64,000 bases of DNA from Psychrobacter sp. AH5 (GCF_040371085.1 NZ_JAMBMT010000006.1:62001-126000), one strand, 5' to 3'. Counted from the stretch's first letter, positions 35,831 through 49,642 are shown. Program-made: numbers and translations. The notes: generated by a model not told the origin, from the letters alone.

Positions 35831-36892
35831 GTTTTGGGGGGTGATATTGAGTGGTAGGGTGAGTTGTTGGTTGTGAGTTAGTATTTTGGTGAGGGTTGAT
35901 ATAGTGAGATGGAGAGGATTGTATTGTTATAATTGGGTTTGATGATGTGTAGGGTATAGTAGTGATTATGGGTTGGTTGGGTTTTGTGAGTTGGGTGGTG
36001 GTGTTGGGTGTGGTGTTTGTGGGGGTTGTGTGGGGGGTGGGTTTTGTGTGTGTTTGGTTTGGGAGTGTTATTTTTGTAGGATGTGTTGGATTTGTATGTG
36101 AATTGGTGAGTGGGTTGGGGGTGGGGTGGGGGGGGTGTGTGGAAGATGGGTGTTGGGGTTTTTTATGGGTTGGGTGGTTGGTGGTTTTGGTGTGATTTTG
36201 TGATGTGATTGTGGTGGAAGTTGTTGGGTTAGGTGATGTTGTTTGGTTGTGTGATTATGAGTTGTTTGAGTTGGGTGTAGATGTGGGTTTATGGGTGTTG
36301 GGGTGGGTGGTGTGGGGGTTTGGTGATGTGTTGGGGTAGGTTGTGTTTTGTGGTGTTGGTGTTGATGAGTTGTTTGGGTTGGGTTTGGTGGGGTTGGTGG
36401 TTGGTTGGTGGGTTTTGGTGGTGGGGTGGGTTTGGTGGTGGGGGGGGTGGTTGGGGGTGGGGTGTTGGTGGGGTTGGGGTGGGGTGGTTTTGGGTGTGTG
36501 GGAGTGGTGGGGAGGGGGGGTGTGGGGGGGTTGTTGTGGTGGGGTGTGGGGTGGGGGGTGGGGTGTGTTGGGGGTAGTGGGGTGTTGGTAGTGGGGTGGG
36601 GGGGTTTGGTGGGTGGTTGTGGTGGTGGGATGGGTTGGTTGTGTGTGAGTATGGGGTGGGTTGTGGAGTGGGGTTGTTGTGAGGGGGTGGTGTGTTTTGG
36701 GTTGTGGGTGGTTGTTGGTGGTTGGGGTGGTTGGGGGGTGTTGTGGTGTGGTGGTGGGTTGTGTGTTGTGTGGGGTTGGTTGGGGTGGGGGTTGGGGGTT
36801 GTGGTGTGTGGGTGGTTGGGTTTGTGGTTTTGGGTGGTGTGGGGTTGGTGTGGGTTGGTGGGGTGGTGTTGTGTGTGGTGGTTTGGTGGTGA
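35831..36892. other. A-containing then A-poor zone, unit 4
   Basis: A-containing sequence runs to about 36380, then A thins out. Open frames of 77-98 residues result from the thinning. No gene is supported. Confidence 0.55.
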
Positions 36893-37320
36893 GTGGTTTG
36901 GGTGTGGTTGGTGGGGGGGGTTTGGTTGGGTGGTTGGGTGTTTGTGGGGTGGTGGGGGGTGTGGTGGGTGTGGGGTTGTGTGGTGGGTGGGGTTGTTGGT
37001 GTGGTGGGTGTGGGGTGGGTTGGGGTGTGTGGGTTGTTGGGTGGTGTGGGGTGGTTGTGGTGGGTGGTTGTGGGGGGGGGGGTGGTTTGGTGTTGGGTTG
37101 TGGTTGTGGGGGTGGTTGGTGGTGTGGGTGTTGGGTGTTGGGTGGGGTGTGGTGTGGGGGGGTGGGGGGGGTGGTGGGGTTGTGGGGTGGGTGGTGGGGG
37201 TGTGGGGGGTGGGGTTTGTGGGGTTGGTTGGGGGGTGTTGGTTTGTGGGTGGGTGGGTGTGGGTTGGGGGGGTGGGTGGTGGGTGGGGGTTTGGGGGGGG
37301 GGTGGTTTTGGTGTTTGGGG
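36893..37320. other. G/T-only tract after block A, unit 4
   Basis: There are 428 bases with no A or C, inside a wider A-poor zone (about 36380-37340). The phase is +1.84 to +2.27 kb after block A. Confidence 0.95.
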
Positions 37321-38659
37321 AGTGGTGTGGTGAGGTTGTGGTGGGTAGTGAGGTGGGGTGGGTAGTTTGTGGTTAGTTTGGTTTTTGTGGGAGTAGGGGG
37401 GTAGGTATGTGTATTGAGGTGTTTTGGTTATTGGGTGATTAGGGGGGATGGTATAGGTTATGGGGGGGTATGTGGGTTTGTTGGGGGGTGTAGGGTGTGT
37501 GGGTGATGGTGGTGGTGTGTTTGGTTTTATGGTGGAGGGTGTTGGATAGGTGTGTTTTTGTGTTGGGGGTTTGGGTGTTGGTATTGGTGGGGGTGTTGGT
37601 GTGTATGTTTGGTAGGGGTGGTTAGGTGGTGGTGATAGGGGGAGGGTTTGGTTATTGTGTGGGTTGGGATATGTGGGTTGTTTGGGTGTGTGTTGTGGGG
37701 TGGGGGTGTTGGTGTGGTTTGAGGGGTGAGGGGTTGTGGTGGTGTGGTTGTTGTGTTGATATGGAGAGTTGTGTGGTGTGGGGTGATTAGGTTTGTGGTG
37801 TTTTGGATGGGGTGGGTGAGGGAGTTGGTTTGTGGGGGTGGTGATTTGGTGTGGTGGTGGGTTGTAGAGTGAGTAGGGTGGTGGGGGATTTGTTATAGGG
37901 TTGGTGGTTGGTGATGGGGGGAGTGTTGGTTGGGTGTGTTGTTGTGGATTGTGGTAGGTGTGGTGTTTGTGATTGTGAGTGATGGTGGGGGTGAAGGTGA
38001 TGGGTGTGGTTTGAGTTTTGGGTGGTGGAGGATGGGATTGTTGAGGTTGGTGTGTTATGGGTGGTGGGGAGTTTGGGATGGGGGGATGTTGGTGGGAGTG
38101 TTGTGTGGGTGAGGGGAATGGATGAGGTATGGGTGGGTGTGAGTTAGGTGATGGGGGGTGAGTTTGTTGGTTAAGGGAGGGGGGGGGATGGTTGGGGGAA
38201 ATGGGATTATATATAATGTGATGTGTTGTGTGTGGGGATGATGTTTGTGTGATAGAGGATTGAAGATTAGGTGTGGGGGTTAGGTGTGGATGTGGAGGTT
38301 GATTGAGTGAGGGGGTGGTAGTGGGTTTAGATGGTAGTTGGTTAGTGTTAAGTGGTGGTTATGTATTAGGGGTTTGGTGGGTGTGGTGGGGGTTGTGGAT
38401 GTGGGGGGGGGTGGGTGGTTTGTGGGTGGGTTGGGAGATTGAGGGGGGTGGGTTGTAGGTTTGGGTATGAGAGGTGTGTTTTGAGAGGGGTTATGTTTAT
38501 TGGAGGTATTTAGTTGTGGTGTGAGTGTGTTGTTTGAGGGTGGTGATGGGAGTTTTATGTAGTAATAGGGTATGGTGGTAGAATTAGGGTGGGTGGTTGA
38601 GGTATGATGAATATAGAATTTGTGGTATGTAGGAGTGGTTGGGATTGTAATGATTAGGT
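37321..38659. other. A-containing stretch before block B, unit 4
   Basis: Composition recovers gradually. A local frame of about 60 residues at 37930-38112 has no recognisable content. Nothing else can be supported. Confidence 0.5.
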
Positions 38660-39350
38660 TGTTGAGAGTAGGTGTTGGGGGGTGGGTGGTGTGTGTGTGA
38701 ATGTGGGTTAAAGGTTGGGGGTGTGTGTGGGGTGGGGGTAGTGTTAGGTGTTAGGTGGGTTGTTTGATGGTGGTTTAATGGTGGAGTTTTTTGTTGGGGG
38801 GGGATTTTGTGTGGTGTGATAGGTTTAGTTGTTTGGGTGGGGTTATGATATTGGTAGGGTGAATTTTTGGTGTATGTAGATGAGGAGGATTGGTGAGTGT
38901 AATGGTTTGAGGTAAGATATGGTAGGGTATAGTTGTTAAGAGGAGGGATTGGTAGTGGGGTGTGAGGTTATTGTTATGATGAGGGTGATTAAGGATTATG
39001 GGGGTGTTTGTGTATGTGTTGATAGAATTTTATATTTGTAAAGTTTTATGATTAAATTTAAAGAAGTGGTGGGTAGAGGGGGGGTGGTAAGGTGTAAAGT
39101 AAGGATGGGAGTGTTGAGATTAGGGATAGATTTGTTTAATGTAAAGATTGATAAAATAGGTAAAGTGGTTTGGAAATTTGGAGGATTTTGGGTATATAAA
39201 TAGGGGTGAGAGATTGGTGGTAGTAGGGATGAAGTTTTTGAGTGATAATGATTATTGATTGAAGTTGAGTGAATTTGGTGAGGGTGTGTAGGGGGGGATT
39301 AGGTAGTGTAGGGATTGGTGTGTGTTATATTGATTGTTATAAGAGATGAT
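38660..39350. repeat. Block B, copy 3
   Basis: It is anchored at 39037 (tgtaaagttttatgatt) with the preceding gatagaattttat. It is collinear with 13010-13790 through gtaaagtaagg, aataggggtgagag and ggggggattaggt. Confidence 0.82.
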
Positions 39351-41089
39351 GTGTGAGTGGTGGAGTTGAATATGGTAGAAGGGTGAGTGAGGGATAGGAG
39401 GATTGGAATGGTGTGGTTGGGGGGTGGGTTTTTTGTAGGGGAGGGTATTGGTGATTTGGAGGGGGGGAGTGGGGTGGGTTAGGGGGGGGGAGGAGGTAGT
39501 TTTGAGGTTGAGTGTTATTTGAGTTAGTAGTAGTGATGTTAAGGTGGTGGAGGTAGTGGAGGGAGTTGTATGGGGAGAGGTGGATATGTGTGGTGGATGG
39601 GTGGTTGTGTGGTGGGGTTTGTGATGGGTGGGGTGGGGTTTTAGGTTGGTTTTAGGTGGGTGGGGTTGGGATAGATATGTGTTGTTTGTGTTGGGGAGTG
39701 TGGTGTATGGGTTGGTTGGAATTAATGGGTTGGAGTGGGTGTTGAAGTGGTAAGAAATGGGTGGGGGATTGAAGATGGGTTAGTGATATGTAGGAGGTGG
39801 TAGGTGTGTTGTGGAGTTGAGTAGGGGGTTGGGGTGTGTGGTGTGTGATGATGAATGGGTTGGGTGGGGTAGATTTATTGGGGGGGATTGTGGATATTAT
39901 GGGTATGTGTAAGGGATTTAAGTGGTGGTAGGTGGTTAGGGGGGTTGATGATGTGTTTATATGGTAAATTGGTTTTTTTGGATGGGGAAGGTGGGTGGAT
40001 TGTATTGATGTGGGGGGGGGGGGGGTTGGGGAAGTGTTGTAAGTGTGGGGTGGGTTAGGGTTTGTTTTATTAAGGTGAGGTGTGGTGGATGGGAATGGGA
40101 TTGTGGTGGTAGTGGTGTGATAAGTGGTGGGTGGAGTGGTGGGGGAAGTGTTTTGGTGGTTGTGGTGGAGGGGTGGGGGTGGGGAGTGGTTTGGTGGTGT
40201 GTGGAGTTGTGGGTTGTAGGTAGTTGGTTTGTTGTATTGTTGTGGGTTGATGGAAGTTTGTTGTGAGGTAATTTGGTTTAGTATGTTGGGGTTTGTATGG
40301 GTTTTAGTTTAGTGGGTGTGTGGATGTGGTTTGATAGGGTAGTTGGGGGGGTTTGGTTGTGTGGTGAGGTGTTGGGGGGGGTGGTTGTTGTTGGTTGGTT
40401 GGGGGGGGGGTTGGGGGTGTGGTTGGTGGGGTGGTTGTTAGTGTGGTAGTTTGGGGGGGGGGTAGGTGGTGGTTGGGTGTTAGTGGGTTGATTGGAGTTT
40501 TTTGGTTTGGTAGATGTTGGGTTTGTGTAGTGGTTGAAGGGGTGTAGTTGGATTTTAGGGTGGTATGTTTGGAGTGGTTTTGAGGGTTGTGTGGGGGGTT
40601 AGGGTTGATGTGTTTTGAGTGGTTGGTATTTGTTGTTGTTTGGGGGGTTGGTGTGTTTGTTGTTTTGGTGGTTGTGTGGGTGTGGGGTTGGTGGAGTGTG
40701 TTTTGGTTTATGTGGGTGTTGTGGGTGTGTTGTTGTGGGTTTGGTGGGGTTGGTTGGGTTGGGTGGTTTTGGTGGGGGGGTGGTTGTTGGTTTTTGGTGA
40801 GTGGGGGTTGTGTTTTGTGTTGGTTGTGGTTGGGATTTTGTGTGGGTTAGGTGGGATAGTTTTTAGGGGTTTGTTGTTGTTTGATGAGGTGTGGGGGGTG
40901 TGGGGTGGGTTGGTGGTATGGTGAGTGTTATTTGATTGGGTTTGTTGTGGGGAGTTGGTTGGTGTTATTAGTAGGGTATGGGGAAGTTTATAGGAAGATA
41001 AGTTTTGTTGAGGTGGGAGTTAGGATTTTGTTAAATGTAGGGTGTTGATTTGGGAGTGTATTTTATTGGGTGATGGTTGGGTTTGATTT
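39351..41089. other. B-to-C interval, unit 4
   Basis: This is A-containing, with an A-poor subregion at about 40270-40930 that yields a few open frames of 60-100 residues. No gene is supported. It corresponds in phase to parts of G/T tract 1 (unit 1) and to 26460-27030 (unit 3). Confidence 0.55.
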
Positions 41090-43050
41090 TGTGGGTAGGT
41101 GTAGGGGTGTTGTGGTTTGATTTAGAGATTTTGAAGTGGGATGGGGGTGTATTGAGGGTGGGGGATTTGAGTTATGTTTATGAGGTTGTTAGATGGGGGG
41201 GTGGGTATAAGGTTGAGTTAGGTATAATGTTGATAGTGGGGTAGTTGGAGGTGTGGGAGTTTTTTGGGTGGTAGGGGGATTTGTAGGTGTGAGTTTTGAG
41301 GGGTTGGTATAGTTTGATTTTGGGTTGGGTGTAGTGATTAGGTGGTGGGGTATGTAGGTGGGTGTATGGGGGTGGTGGGTTGTGGTAGGTGAAAAGTGGT
41401 ATGGGAGTTTTTTAGAGTTGTAGGTAGTTTAAGTTGTGGATGGTGGGTAGTGAGGGTATGTTGAGTGGTTATGGGTTTATAGTGGTATTAGGTGGGGTTG
41501 GGGGTAGGGGTAGGTGTTTGGTGGTTATAGGGTTGTTGGGGTGAGGGGGGTTTGTGATTGTAATTAAGTGGTAGGGGGTTGATGTTTTGTAGTTGTTTGT
41601 ATTTGGTGTTGGTGGTAGTGGGTTAGTGTGTGGTGTAGGTGGTGGGAGTTGATTGTAGTGATTTGTATGGATTGGGGGATATTGTGGTTGATTGAATTTT
41701 TTTGAATATTTTGTGTATAGGTTTGGGGATTGGTGGAGGTTGGATTTTTATTTGGTGGGGAGTGAAGTGGGGTTTAGGTAGAAGTTTGTGGATAATAGGG
41801 TAGGGTAGTGATTTGGGTTGGGGAGGTTTGGAGTATGTAGGTAAATTTTTGTGTTGGTGGTTGTTTGTTTGGTGTGGTGTGGGTTGGAAGGGGGGTTATA
41901 GTATTTTGGTAAAGGGGTTAGGGATGTGGTGAGGGTGTTTATTTTTTTTGGTTTAGTGTGATAGATGGTGTTTTTGATTTTTAGTAGTGGGTTGTGAAGG
42001 GGGGGTGAGTGGTAAGGTGGTTTTAGTGAGTAAATGAGAGGGATTATTTAAGGTATAGATGGGGTAATTTGGATGGTAAGAGTTGGAAATGATAAGGTTG
42101 ATAGGGAGGAGGGTGGAGAGTAAGTGATTAGGTGGAGTTGAGGGTAGAAATTTGAGGAGTTAGGGGAGGATTTGGTAATGGATGTGGGAAGGATTTGTTA
42201 ATTGTGGGGGATGTGGGATGTGAATGTAGGGGGGTGGATTAATGTGGTGTTAAAGGTTTTGTTTGGAGAGAGGTGGGGTGAGGAGGATGGTGGTATGATG
42301 GGTAGGAGTTTGGTGAGAGTTGTTTGAGGAGGGAAATGGTATTTGAGAGTTTATTTGTTTGAGGGGGAGGGTAAAATGAGGTGATTGGAGAAGTGGGGGT
42401 GAGGATGATTTAAATATGAGATAAGGTAATAAGGTTGTTTGGTTAAGATGTGGAGGGTGGGAAGGATAGTGATGAATGTGATGTTGAGTATTTAAGAGTG
42501 TAGGGGGGGGGGTGGGTGAGGTGTAGAGTAGATAGTTGTGTGGAAGGTAGAGGGTTATGAAGAGGATGAGAAAGGAGAGTAGGTAAGGAGATAAGGGAGG
42601 AGGTTGTATGAGTAGGATTTGAAGAGGGGGGTTTGGTTGTTGGATAATGATGAGAGTAAGTGTTGGTAAGGTGATTGGGTGGTAATGAGAATGTGATGGT
42701 AGGAGGAGTATGTAATGATGTGGGGGGGTGGAAGGTGTTGGAGGTGAGGTAGAGTGGGTAGGTGGGGGGGGAGGGGAGAGAGTGTGGGGGTGTTAGGGGT
42801 GTTGTTTGAAAGAAGAATAGAGGGGAGAGTTAAATTGGGAAGGGTATGAGTATGTTGGGGGAGGGGGGAGTTTTGTGAGGATGGGATGTTAGAGAAGGGG
42901 GTGTGGGGGGTGGGGGTGGGGTGTTTGTTGATGGAGTGGTTGAGTTGTGAGTGTGAGTGGGGAGTGGGAGTTGTTTGGTTATTTTATGGTGAGGTTTGTT
43001 GTTGGGGGGTGTGGGAGTTAGGGGTGGGAGTTGTTTGTGTAGGTTTTGTG
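41090..43050. repeat. Block C, copy 3
   Basis: It is anchored at 41954. It shares with copy 1 the sequences gtagttggaggtg near 41232, gattgtaatt near 41565 and ttgtagttgtttgtatttgg near 41588. It also shares the long G/A-rich core. No C was seen in it. Confidence 0.85.
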
Positions 43051-46009
43051 GTTTGGGTTATTTAGTTGGGGGGGTGAGGGTGTTGTGGGGTTGGGAGGTG
43101 TTTTGAGGAGGGGGATTATGGTAGTGTGGAGTTGGATAAGTTTGGGGGTTTTGGTGGTGATTGATGGGGGTAGGGGGGGTGATGGTTATTGGATGTTTTT
43201 GGAAGGTGTAAGGGGGTAGTGTGGTGATGGGGTTTTGAGGATGAGGGTAAGTGTTTGTGGGGATGTATGGTAGGATTAGTGTTTGGGGTAGTGTAAGGGG
43301 GGGGGGTGTTGGAGTGGGTGTTGTATTATTTATTGTGTTAGTTATTATTTAGTTGTGATTAATGGGGTGGTTTGTTTGGGGGGGGGAGATTGGGGTGGGA
43401 TGGGGGGGGGGTTGGTGTGATAGGGGGGAAGATGTTTGGAGTTGGGGTGTTGATTGTATTTGTGGTTTTGGTGATTTTAGGGAGGGGGGTATTTGGTAAA
43501 GTGAGTGGATTTGGTTGTGATTGTGAGTGGGGTGGGTTGGTATGTTGGGTGGGGATGGTGGGGTGTTGTGGGGAGGAGTTAGGGATATTGGGGATGGGAG
43601 GAGGGGATGGTGGGGGGATAGTATTGTGGTATGTTTGGTGAAATGTGAAGGTAGTGGTATGAGGAATTGGAGTATTTGGAGGTTATAGGGGTTTATATGT
43701 GAGAGGGAGGGGTGGTTAGGTATTGTTGGGTAGGGTTGGTGGGGAGGGGATTTTTGGAGTAATGTGATATGGGGATTGATTATGGTGGGGGAGTGGAGGT
43801 TAGTGATTTGTTGTAGGGTTGTTTGAGGTGGTATTTTTGGAGTTTATGTTGAGTTTTGTATATTGGGTGTGATAGTGGAATTTGGTGGGTAGTGTTATTT
43901 TGTGTTGTAAGGTGAGGATTGTGAGGAATGTGTAGGTGGGTAGTGTGATTGTTAAAGTTGTGTGGATTTTTATGGGAAGTAAGGGTTGGGGGGTGAAGGG
44001 GGAATGATTGGAATAGGAGGTGATTTTATGTGTTAGTGAAGAGTTGGGTGGTAGTTTGGTGGGTGGTGGGATAATGGAATATGTGGAGAGATTTGTAGAA
44101 GATGTTATTGTATTTGTGGAATGTTAGGTGTGTGTGTTGGATGAGATGGGGTGGGTTTATGGGTGTGTTGGAATTGTTGGGGATGTAAATGATGTATTGA
44201 GAGATTGGATAATTGTAAGGGGGGGGGGTTGTTGTGGGTGTGGGGTTGGGATAGGTATTTGGGGGGGGTGAGGGTGGTTTTGGGGAAGTAATAGGAGTAT
44301 GGTAGTTTGTTTGGAGGGGGGAGTAGTGATTGGGGAAATGTGTTTATGGTTGAGTTGTTGATGGGGGGGGTGGTAGTGGATGTGTTGTAAATGGGGGGGG
44401 GGGTGTATTTGGTGGATTAGAGGAGAGATGATGTGGATTATTGAATTGTTAGGTAGAGTTAATTTGAGGGTTGGTGGGTGGGTGGTGTGGGAGGGGGGGG
44501 ATGGGGTTGGTGAATTTTGGGTTAAGATGAATGGGTGGGTTTTTTAAGGTTTGTGATGTGTGTTTGATATATGAGGGTTTGGTAATGGGTATTGTTGAGT
44601 AGGTTTGTGGGGTTTGTGGATAAAGGTAGGTAGGTGTTGGATTAATAAGAGAGGGTGGGGGGTAGTTAGATGATTGGATATGTTTTTGGAGGTTTGTGTA
44701 GGGGTGAAGGGGGGTTGATATGGTGTAGGTGGTTTAGGAAATTATGTGGTTGTAAGGTTGAGATGAGAGTGGTGTGGATTGTTTTGGGGATATAGGGGTG
44801 GGTGTAGTTAGATTTTTATGGTTGAGGTGGGGGTGATGGGGGGGGGGTGATGTGTGAATTTTGGGGGTATAGGTGATAGGGGGGTGGTTAGAATGAAGTG
44901 TAGAGGGTTGGGGTAGGGGGGTGTTTGGGGGGTAGTGAGGGGTATGGGGGAGGGTGAGTTAGGTTTGTTAGTTTTGGGGTGTGGTGATTGGGGGGATTAG
45001 GGGGGGTTGTGGTTGTTGGTGTAGTGATGTTGTTTTGGGGGGAGGGGTGATTGGGGGGGGTGGGGGTATGTGTGTTGTGATTTATAGAGGAGTGTTTGAG
45101 TGGGGATGGTAGGTTGGATATTGGTTTGGGTAATGGAAGGAGTTTTGTGGGGGTGGGTGTGGGAATGGATTAAAAGGTAGTGTATATGGTGTTTAGGGGG
45201 TAAGTTGTGTGGTGTTTAGGTGATGGTGGTAATATTAAAAGGGGTGAGAGTAGAATTATGATTATTAGGTTTTTTTTTTGATGTGTTTGGTGATTGTGGG
45301 GGTTGTGTAGTTTATGTTGTGAAGTGGGGTGTTTGGGAGTGGGTTGGGGTGGGTTGTGTAGTTTAGATCGTGGGTGGTATTTGTTGAGGTTGTGGGAGAG
45401 GGTAAGGAGAATGTAAGGTGTTGAAGGAGGGGGAGTGGGATGAGAGTTGAATTTTAAAGAAGTGGGGGGGTGGGTATGTATAAAGGGTGGGTGGGTTGGT
45501 AGTGTGGTAGGGGATGGATTTTGGTTAAAGTGAGTGTGGGTGTGGAGAATGGGAGTAAGGGGGGAATTAGGGGATAGGTTATAAGGGGGAGGTTAATTGA
45601 TAGGGGATAGGATTAAGTTGGTGATAAGGGGGGATGGGATATGGATGTATGGTGGTAATGGGGGGGTGATGTGGTGATGATTTGATTGAGGGTAGAGAAG
45701 GGGTAGGTGTGTGATTTGGGATAAGTATAAGTGTGGGTTAGTGATAATTGTGAGGCTGGTGTAAGGGTGTAGGGGTATGAGGGATATGTTTAAAGAGTGT
45801 GTTTTTGATGGAGGAGGTAGGTATGGGGTGGAGAATAGGTGGTGAAGATAGAGGGAGGGGGGGGTAGGTGAATGGAAGAATGAGAGGTGTGGTATGGAAG
45901 GGTTATAGAATGGGGAGGTAGGGTGGTGGGGGTGGGTGGGTAGGTGGAGGGTAGTGGGGGTGTGATTAGTATGAAAGGGAAATGGGTAGTATGGGTGTGG
46001 AGTTTTGAT
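43051..46009. repeat. C-to-F interval, unit 4
   Basis: This A-containing stretch of 3 kb is collinear in patches with 4421-6699. The open frame at 43372-43641 (89 residues, Gly-rich) lies between two A-sparse lines and has no recognisable motif. C bases occur at 45369 and 45756. This interval is the most expanded part of unit 4, with C-to-F 4180 bases against 3293 and 3452 elsewhere. Confidence 0.65.
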
Positions 46010-48919
46010 TTTTTTGATATGATGATTGGATTGATGAGGATTTAAGGGGGGGGGAAAGAGGATTGTAGGTGGAGGTTGTGTGTAGGAGAGAGGGTTTGTA
46101 AGGAGGAGTAATTGTGAGGGGTTGGGGGTGATTAGTAATTTTGGGAGAGTGGTTGGTGGTGGGGGGATTTGGAGTAAGGGATGGGATAGATATTTAGGGT
46201 GAGAGGGGAGTGTGAGGGTGTAAAGGGTTGTTAGGTAATTTTGGGGGGGGAGGGGAGTGGGGGATTGTTTTGAGGGAGGAAATGGGGGGGGGGGAGTGAA
46301 GTGGGTGGTTGGTGATGTGATTTGGGTAAGTAGTGGAAGAGGAGTAGGGTTGTTGAATGGTGGATGGGGGGGGGGGGGGGGTGGATGGAAGTGGGGGTGA
46401 GAGAGGGGTGTGGGGGAGATGGGGTGTGTGAGGTGAATGAGTGTAGGGGGGTGAAGTAGGTGGGTGGGGATGGAAATTTAGTGGTGTGGAATAATATGAG
46501 GGTTGGTAGGGGGAGGGTGTGGGTGTGGGGTTTGAAGAGTGGGTTATGGGTGGGTTGTGTTAGATGGGGGTGGGGGGATGTGGGTGGTTGGGGGGGGGAG
46601 AGAAGTAGGGTGTGTAATTGAGTGTGTTGGGGTAAGTGGTGCTGGAAGGGGGGGGGGGAGGGGATGATGAGGTTTGGTGTTATGGTGGGGGTGTTATTGG
46701 GAATGAATGTTTTGGTAAGTAGGGGAAGGGGGAGGGATAGGGTGTTGGTTAGGGGTGTGGGGTGGGTTGGTTGATAGGTTAAGTGAGGGGGTGTTTGGGG
46801 TTTTAGTGGGGGTGGGGGGGGAGTGGGAGGGGAATATTATTGTTTTTGGGGGGGGGTAATGGATATTTAGAGTGTTTATTTGAGTTTGTAGTGAGGTAGG
46901 GTGGGTGGGGGTGGGTAGTGTTGGGTGTTGTGTGGGGATTTGAGGTGAGGTAATGGGGTGGTGGGGGGTGTAGTGGGGTAGAGAAGTGATTTTTAATGGG
47001 TAGGAGATTAAGGATTTGGTTATGATGGGGTTATTAAGGGAGGAATTAGAGGGGATGGAGTAGGGGGTGGGGGGTAGGGAGGGGGGGGTGGGTGAAGGAA
47101 AATGGTGATTTTATTGTGAAGAGATTAAAGGAGGGGAGTTGAGATGAGGGGGGATAGGGGGGGGTAGTATGGTGGTGGGGGTGTTGAGAATGTGTGTGAA
47201 TTTTGGAGTTGAGGGTTGAGAGGTGGGTGTTTTGAATATGATGGTAGTGGTTGTAGGAAAGTAAGGGGGGGGAGAGTATAGGGTAGTGTGGGTATATTGG
47301 GGGATTAAGTAAGGATGAAGATTGTTGAGGGTTTTTTATTGAGTGGAGGAGGGTTAAGAGGGTTGTGGGGATTGTGGGTGGAGATAGTATTTGAGGAGTG
47401 ATGTGTTTTTAGAGAAGAGTGGGTTAGGGGGGAGAAAGAGGGGGGTAGGGTGGAGATTATTGTAATTTGAGTTGTGTAGTGGTGTGGTTGATGGTGAGTG
47501 GGTGTTAGTGTTTGTTGTTTTTTAAGTGATTTTTGTTAGGTGGTTATGATTTTGAGGGGTGTATTTGGAATTTTGGTAGGGTTGTTGGGGAGTTGTATAA
47601 GGGGGAGGTGTGAATATTTTGGGTGGATGTGAGTGTGAAAGATTTGGAAGATAGTTTTTGTGAAGAAATTGATTTTAATAGTAGTATTGTAATGGTATGT
47701 AGAAGGTGTTTGATTGTTTTTTTGATGTGGGGGATGGTAAGTGATATGTATGTAGTGGGTGTTGGGTTGTTTGGAGGTGTAAGGTTGATAAGGTTGTGGT
47801 GGGGTATGGTGGTATGGATTTTTTGATGAGGGTTGGAGTGGGTGATAGAAGGTATGGTAAGGTTTGGGAGTGATTGGGATGGAATGTGGTGTGTTTTAGG
47901 ATTGATTGAGTGTGGTGGTAGTGGATTTGAGTTTGTTAAATTTTTGGTGAGATGAGGGGAGATTTGTGTGGGAGGTTGGGTAGGATTGTTAGTTGTGGAA
48001 GTGAGGGTGGAAGGGGATAGGGGAGTGGAGGGGGGAAGGTTGGTGTTATTAAAGGAGTTGGGAGTAAGGGGGATAGTATTTGGTGGGTGGGGAGGTGAGT
48101 GGGGGATGGGAATATAGGGTGGTGAAGAGTTGGGTGTTTGGAAGGTGTAGATTTGGATGTAGTGTTATAGTTGAGAGTAGGGTTGGGATTGGGGTGTTTT
48201 GGGGGGGAAGGAAATTAATGTGGTGTTGATTTGGATTTTTGGGGGGTGGGAATGGTAAGTGAATGGGGTAGGGGATGTTTTGGGTGTTGTGGGGGAGGAT
48301 AGTGGTGATTGTTGAGGAAGATGGATTTAATGATTGTATTTGAGGTGAGATGGGGGGAATGGTGAGGAGTTGGTAGGGGGGTTTTGGTGGGAGTTGAGGG
48401 GGGGTTTTAGGGGAGTGTGAGGGGGATGTTGGTTGTGATGTTTTTTAGGTAGTGGTTTGTGGAAGGGGGGGGGTGGGGGTGTTGGTAGGTGTGTGGGATA
48501 GGGGGGGGGGAGTGTATTGTTGAGGTATTGTTTTAGGAGATTGTGGGATGGGGTATTTTATATAGAGTAATTTGATGTAAGTGATTGGTGGGAGGTTGTA
48601 AGAGTGAGAGGGGGGGATTGATAGGTTTGTATTGGTTATGGGTGTGGAATTGATAAGGGGGGGTAATGAGGGTAGGATGTTAGGAGTTTTGTGAGTGTGT
48701 TAAATGAATGGGGGGGGGGTTGGATATTGATTAGAGGGAAATTTGGAGTAGAGGTAGTTGGGGAGGGAGGGGGGGTAGGATAGGTTGTGAGGGGATTTTA
48801 GGATAGGGAGGAGGTGTGTGGGTGGATATTGTTGTATGGAGATTGTGAAGATGGTTTTGAAGGATTAGAGTGTTGGGGGGTAGGGTGGTGAGTGGGGTGA
48901 GTGGTTTTTGGTTAGAGGA
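46010..48919. repeat. Blocks F, G and E, unit 4
   Basis: Anchors are F 46134, G 47456 and E 48863, collinear with 31330-34010. Repeated G runs of 10 or more (near 46367, 46651, 48714) vary in length between copies. A C occurs at 46642. A 67-residue open frame at 47623-47826 has a mixed composition but no counterpart at the homologous place in unit 3, so I do not call it a gene. Confidence 0.8.
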
Positions 48920-49642
48920 GATGAGGTATGGAGGGTTTTAATTTGGTTGGATGGTTTAAGAGGGAGAGAGATTGGGGGATGTTATGTTTGGTTGAGTAGT
49001 TTAGTGGATAGAGTGGGTTTGGGGTGTTTTGTTGAGTGAGGGATGTATGTTGAGTTGATGGTGGGAGAGGTGGTTAGAGTATGGGGGGGGTGAAGAGATT
49101 TGGGTGTTGAGGATATGAATGGGAGTTGTTGGTTAATGAGGGGTTTTGTTGTTGGTTGTGAGATGATAGGTAATGGGAGATGGTGTGGATTTTAGATTTG
49201 AGTGGGTGATTGAGAGTAAGGTGTGGGTATTGTGAGTATATAAGGGGGGGGATTGGAAGTGTATTTGTGAGGGTATTTTTGTGAAGGAATTGGGATGGTT
49301 GGGTTGGGGGGAGAGTGATTTTTTATGTTGGTTGGTGGTGTGAGGTAGGTAGGGGAGTGGTTTTTGTAATTGTGGGATGTAATTTTTTTAGTGGGGGTGG
49401 TGGGTGGGTAGGGTAGTTGGTGTTGGGTTGTGGTGGTGGAGGGTTTTGTAAGGGTTATGGAGGGAGTGAGATGATAGATGGGGGGTTTGGTATTAGTAGA
49501 TGGTGGGTTGGTGATGGATGGTGGGGGGTTGGGGGTGTGTTGTTTTGGGTTGTTATGGGTAGGGTGGGGGTGTTTGGGGGGTATTGGGGTTTGGTAAGTG
49601 GGTTTGTTGGGTGATTGGGTTGTTTTGTGGGATGTGGTTGTA
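48920..49642. repeat. Block D, copy 1
   Basis: It is collinear with 62180-62530. Shared strings are gtgttgaggatatgaatggg (one gap in the other copy), tgtgagatgataggtaa, and the anchor tttttgtaattgtgggatgt at 49361. The end becomes A-poor before the following tract. Confidence 0.82.
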
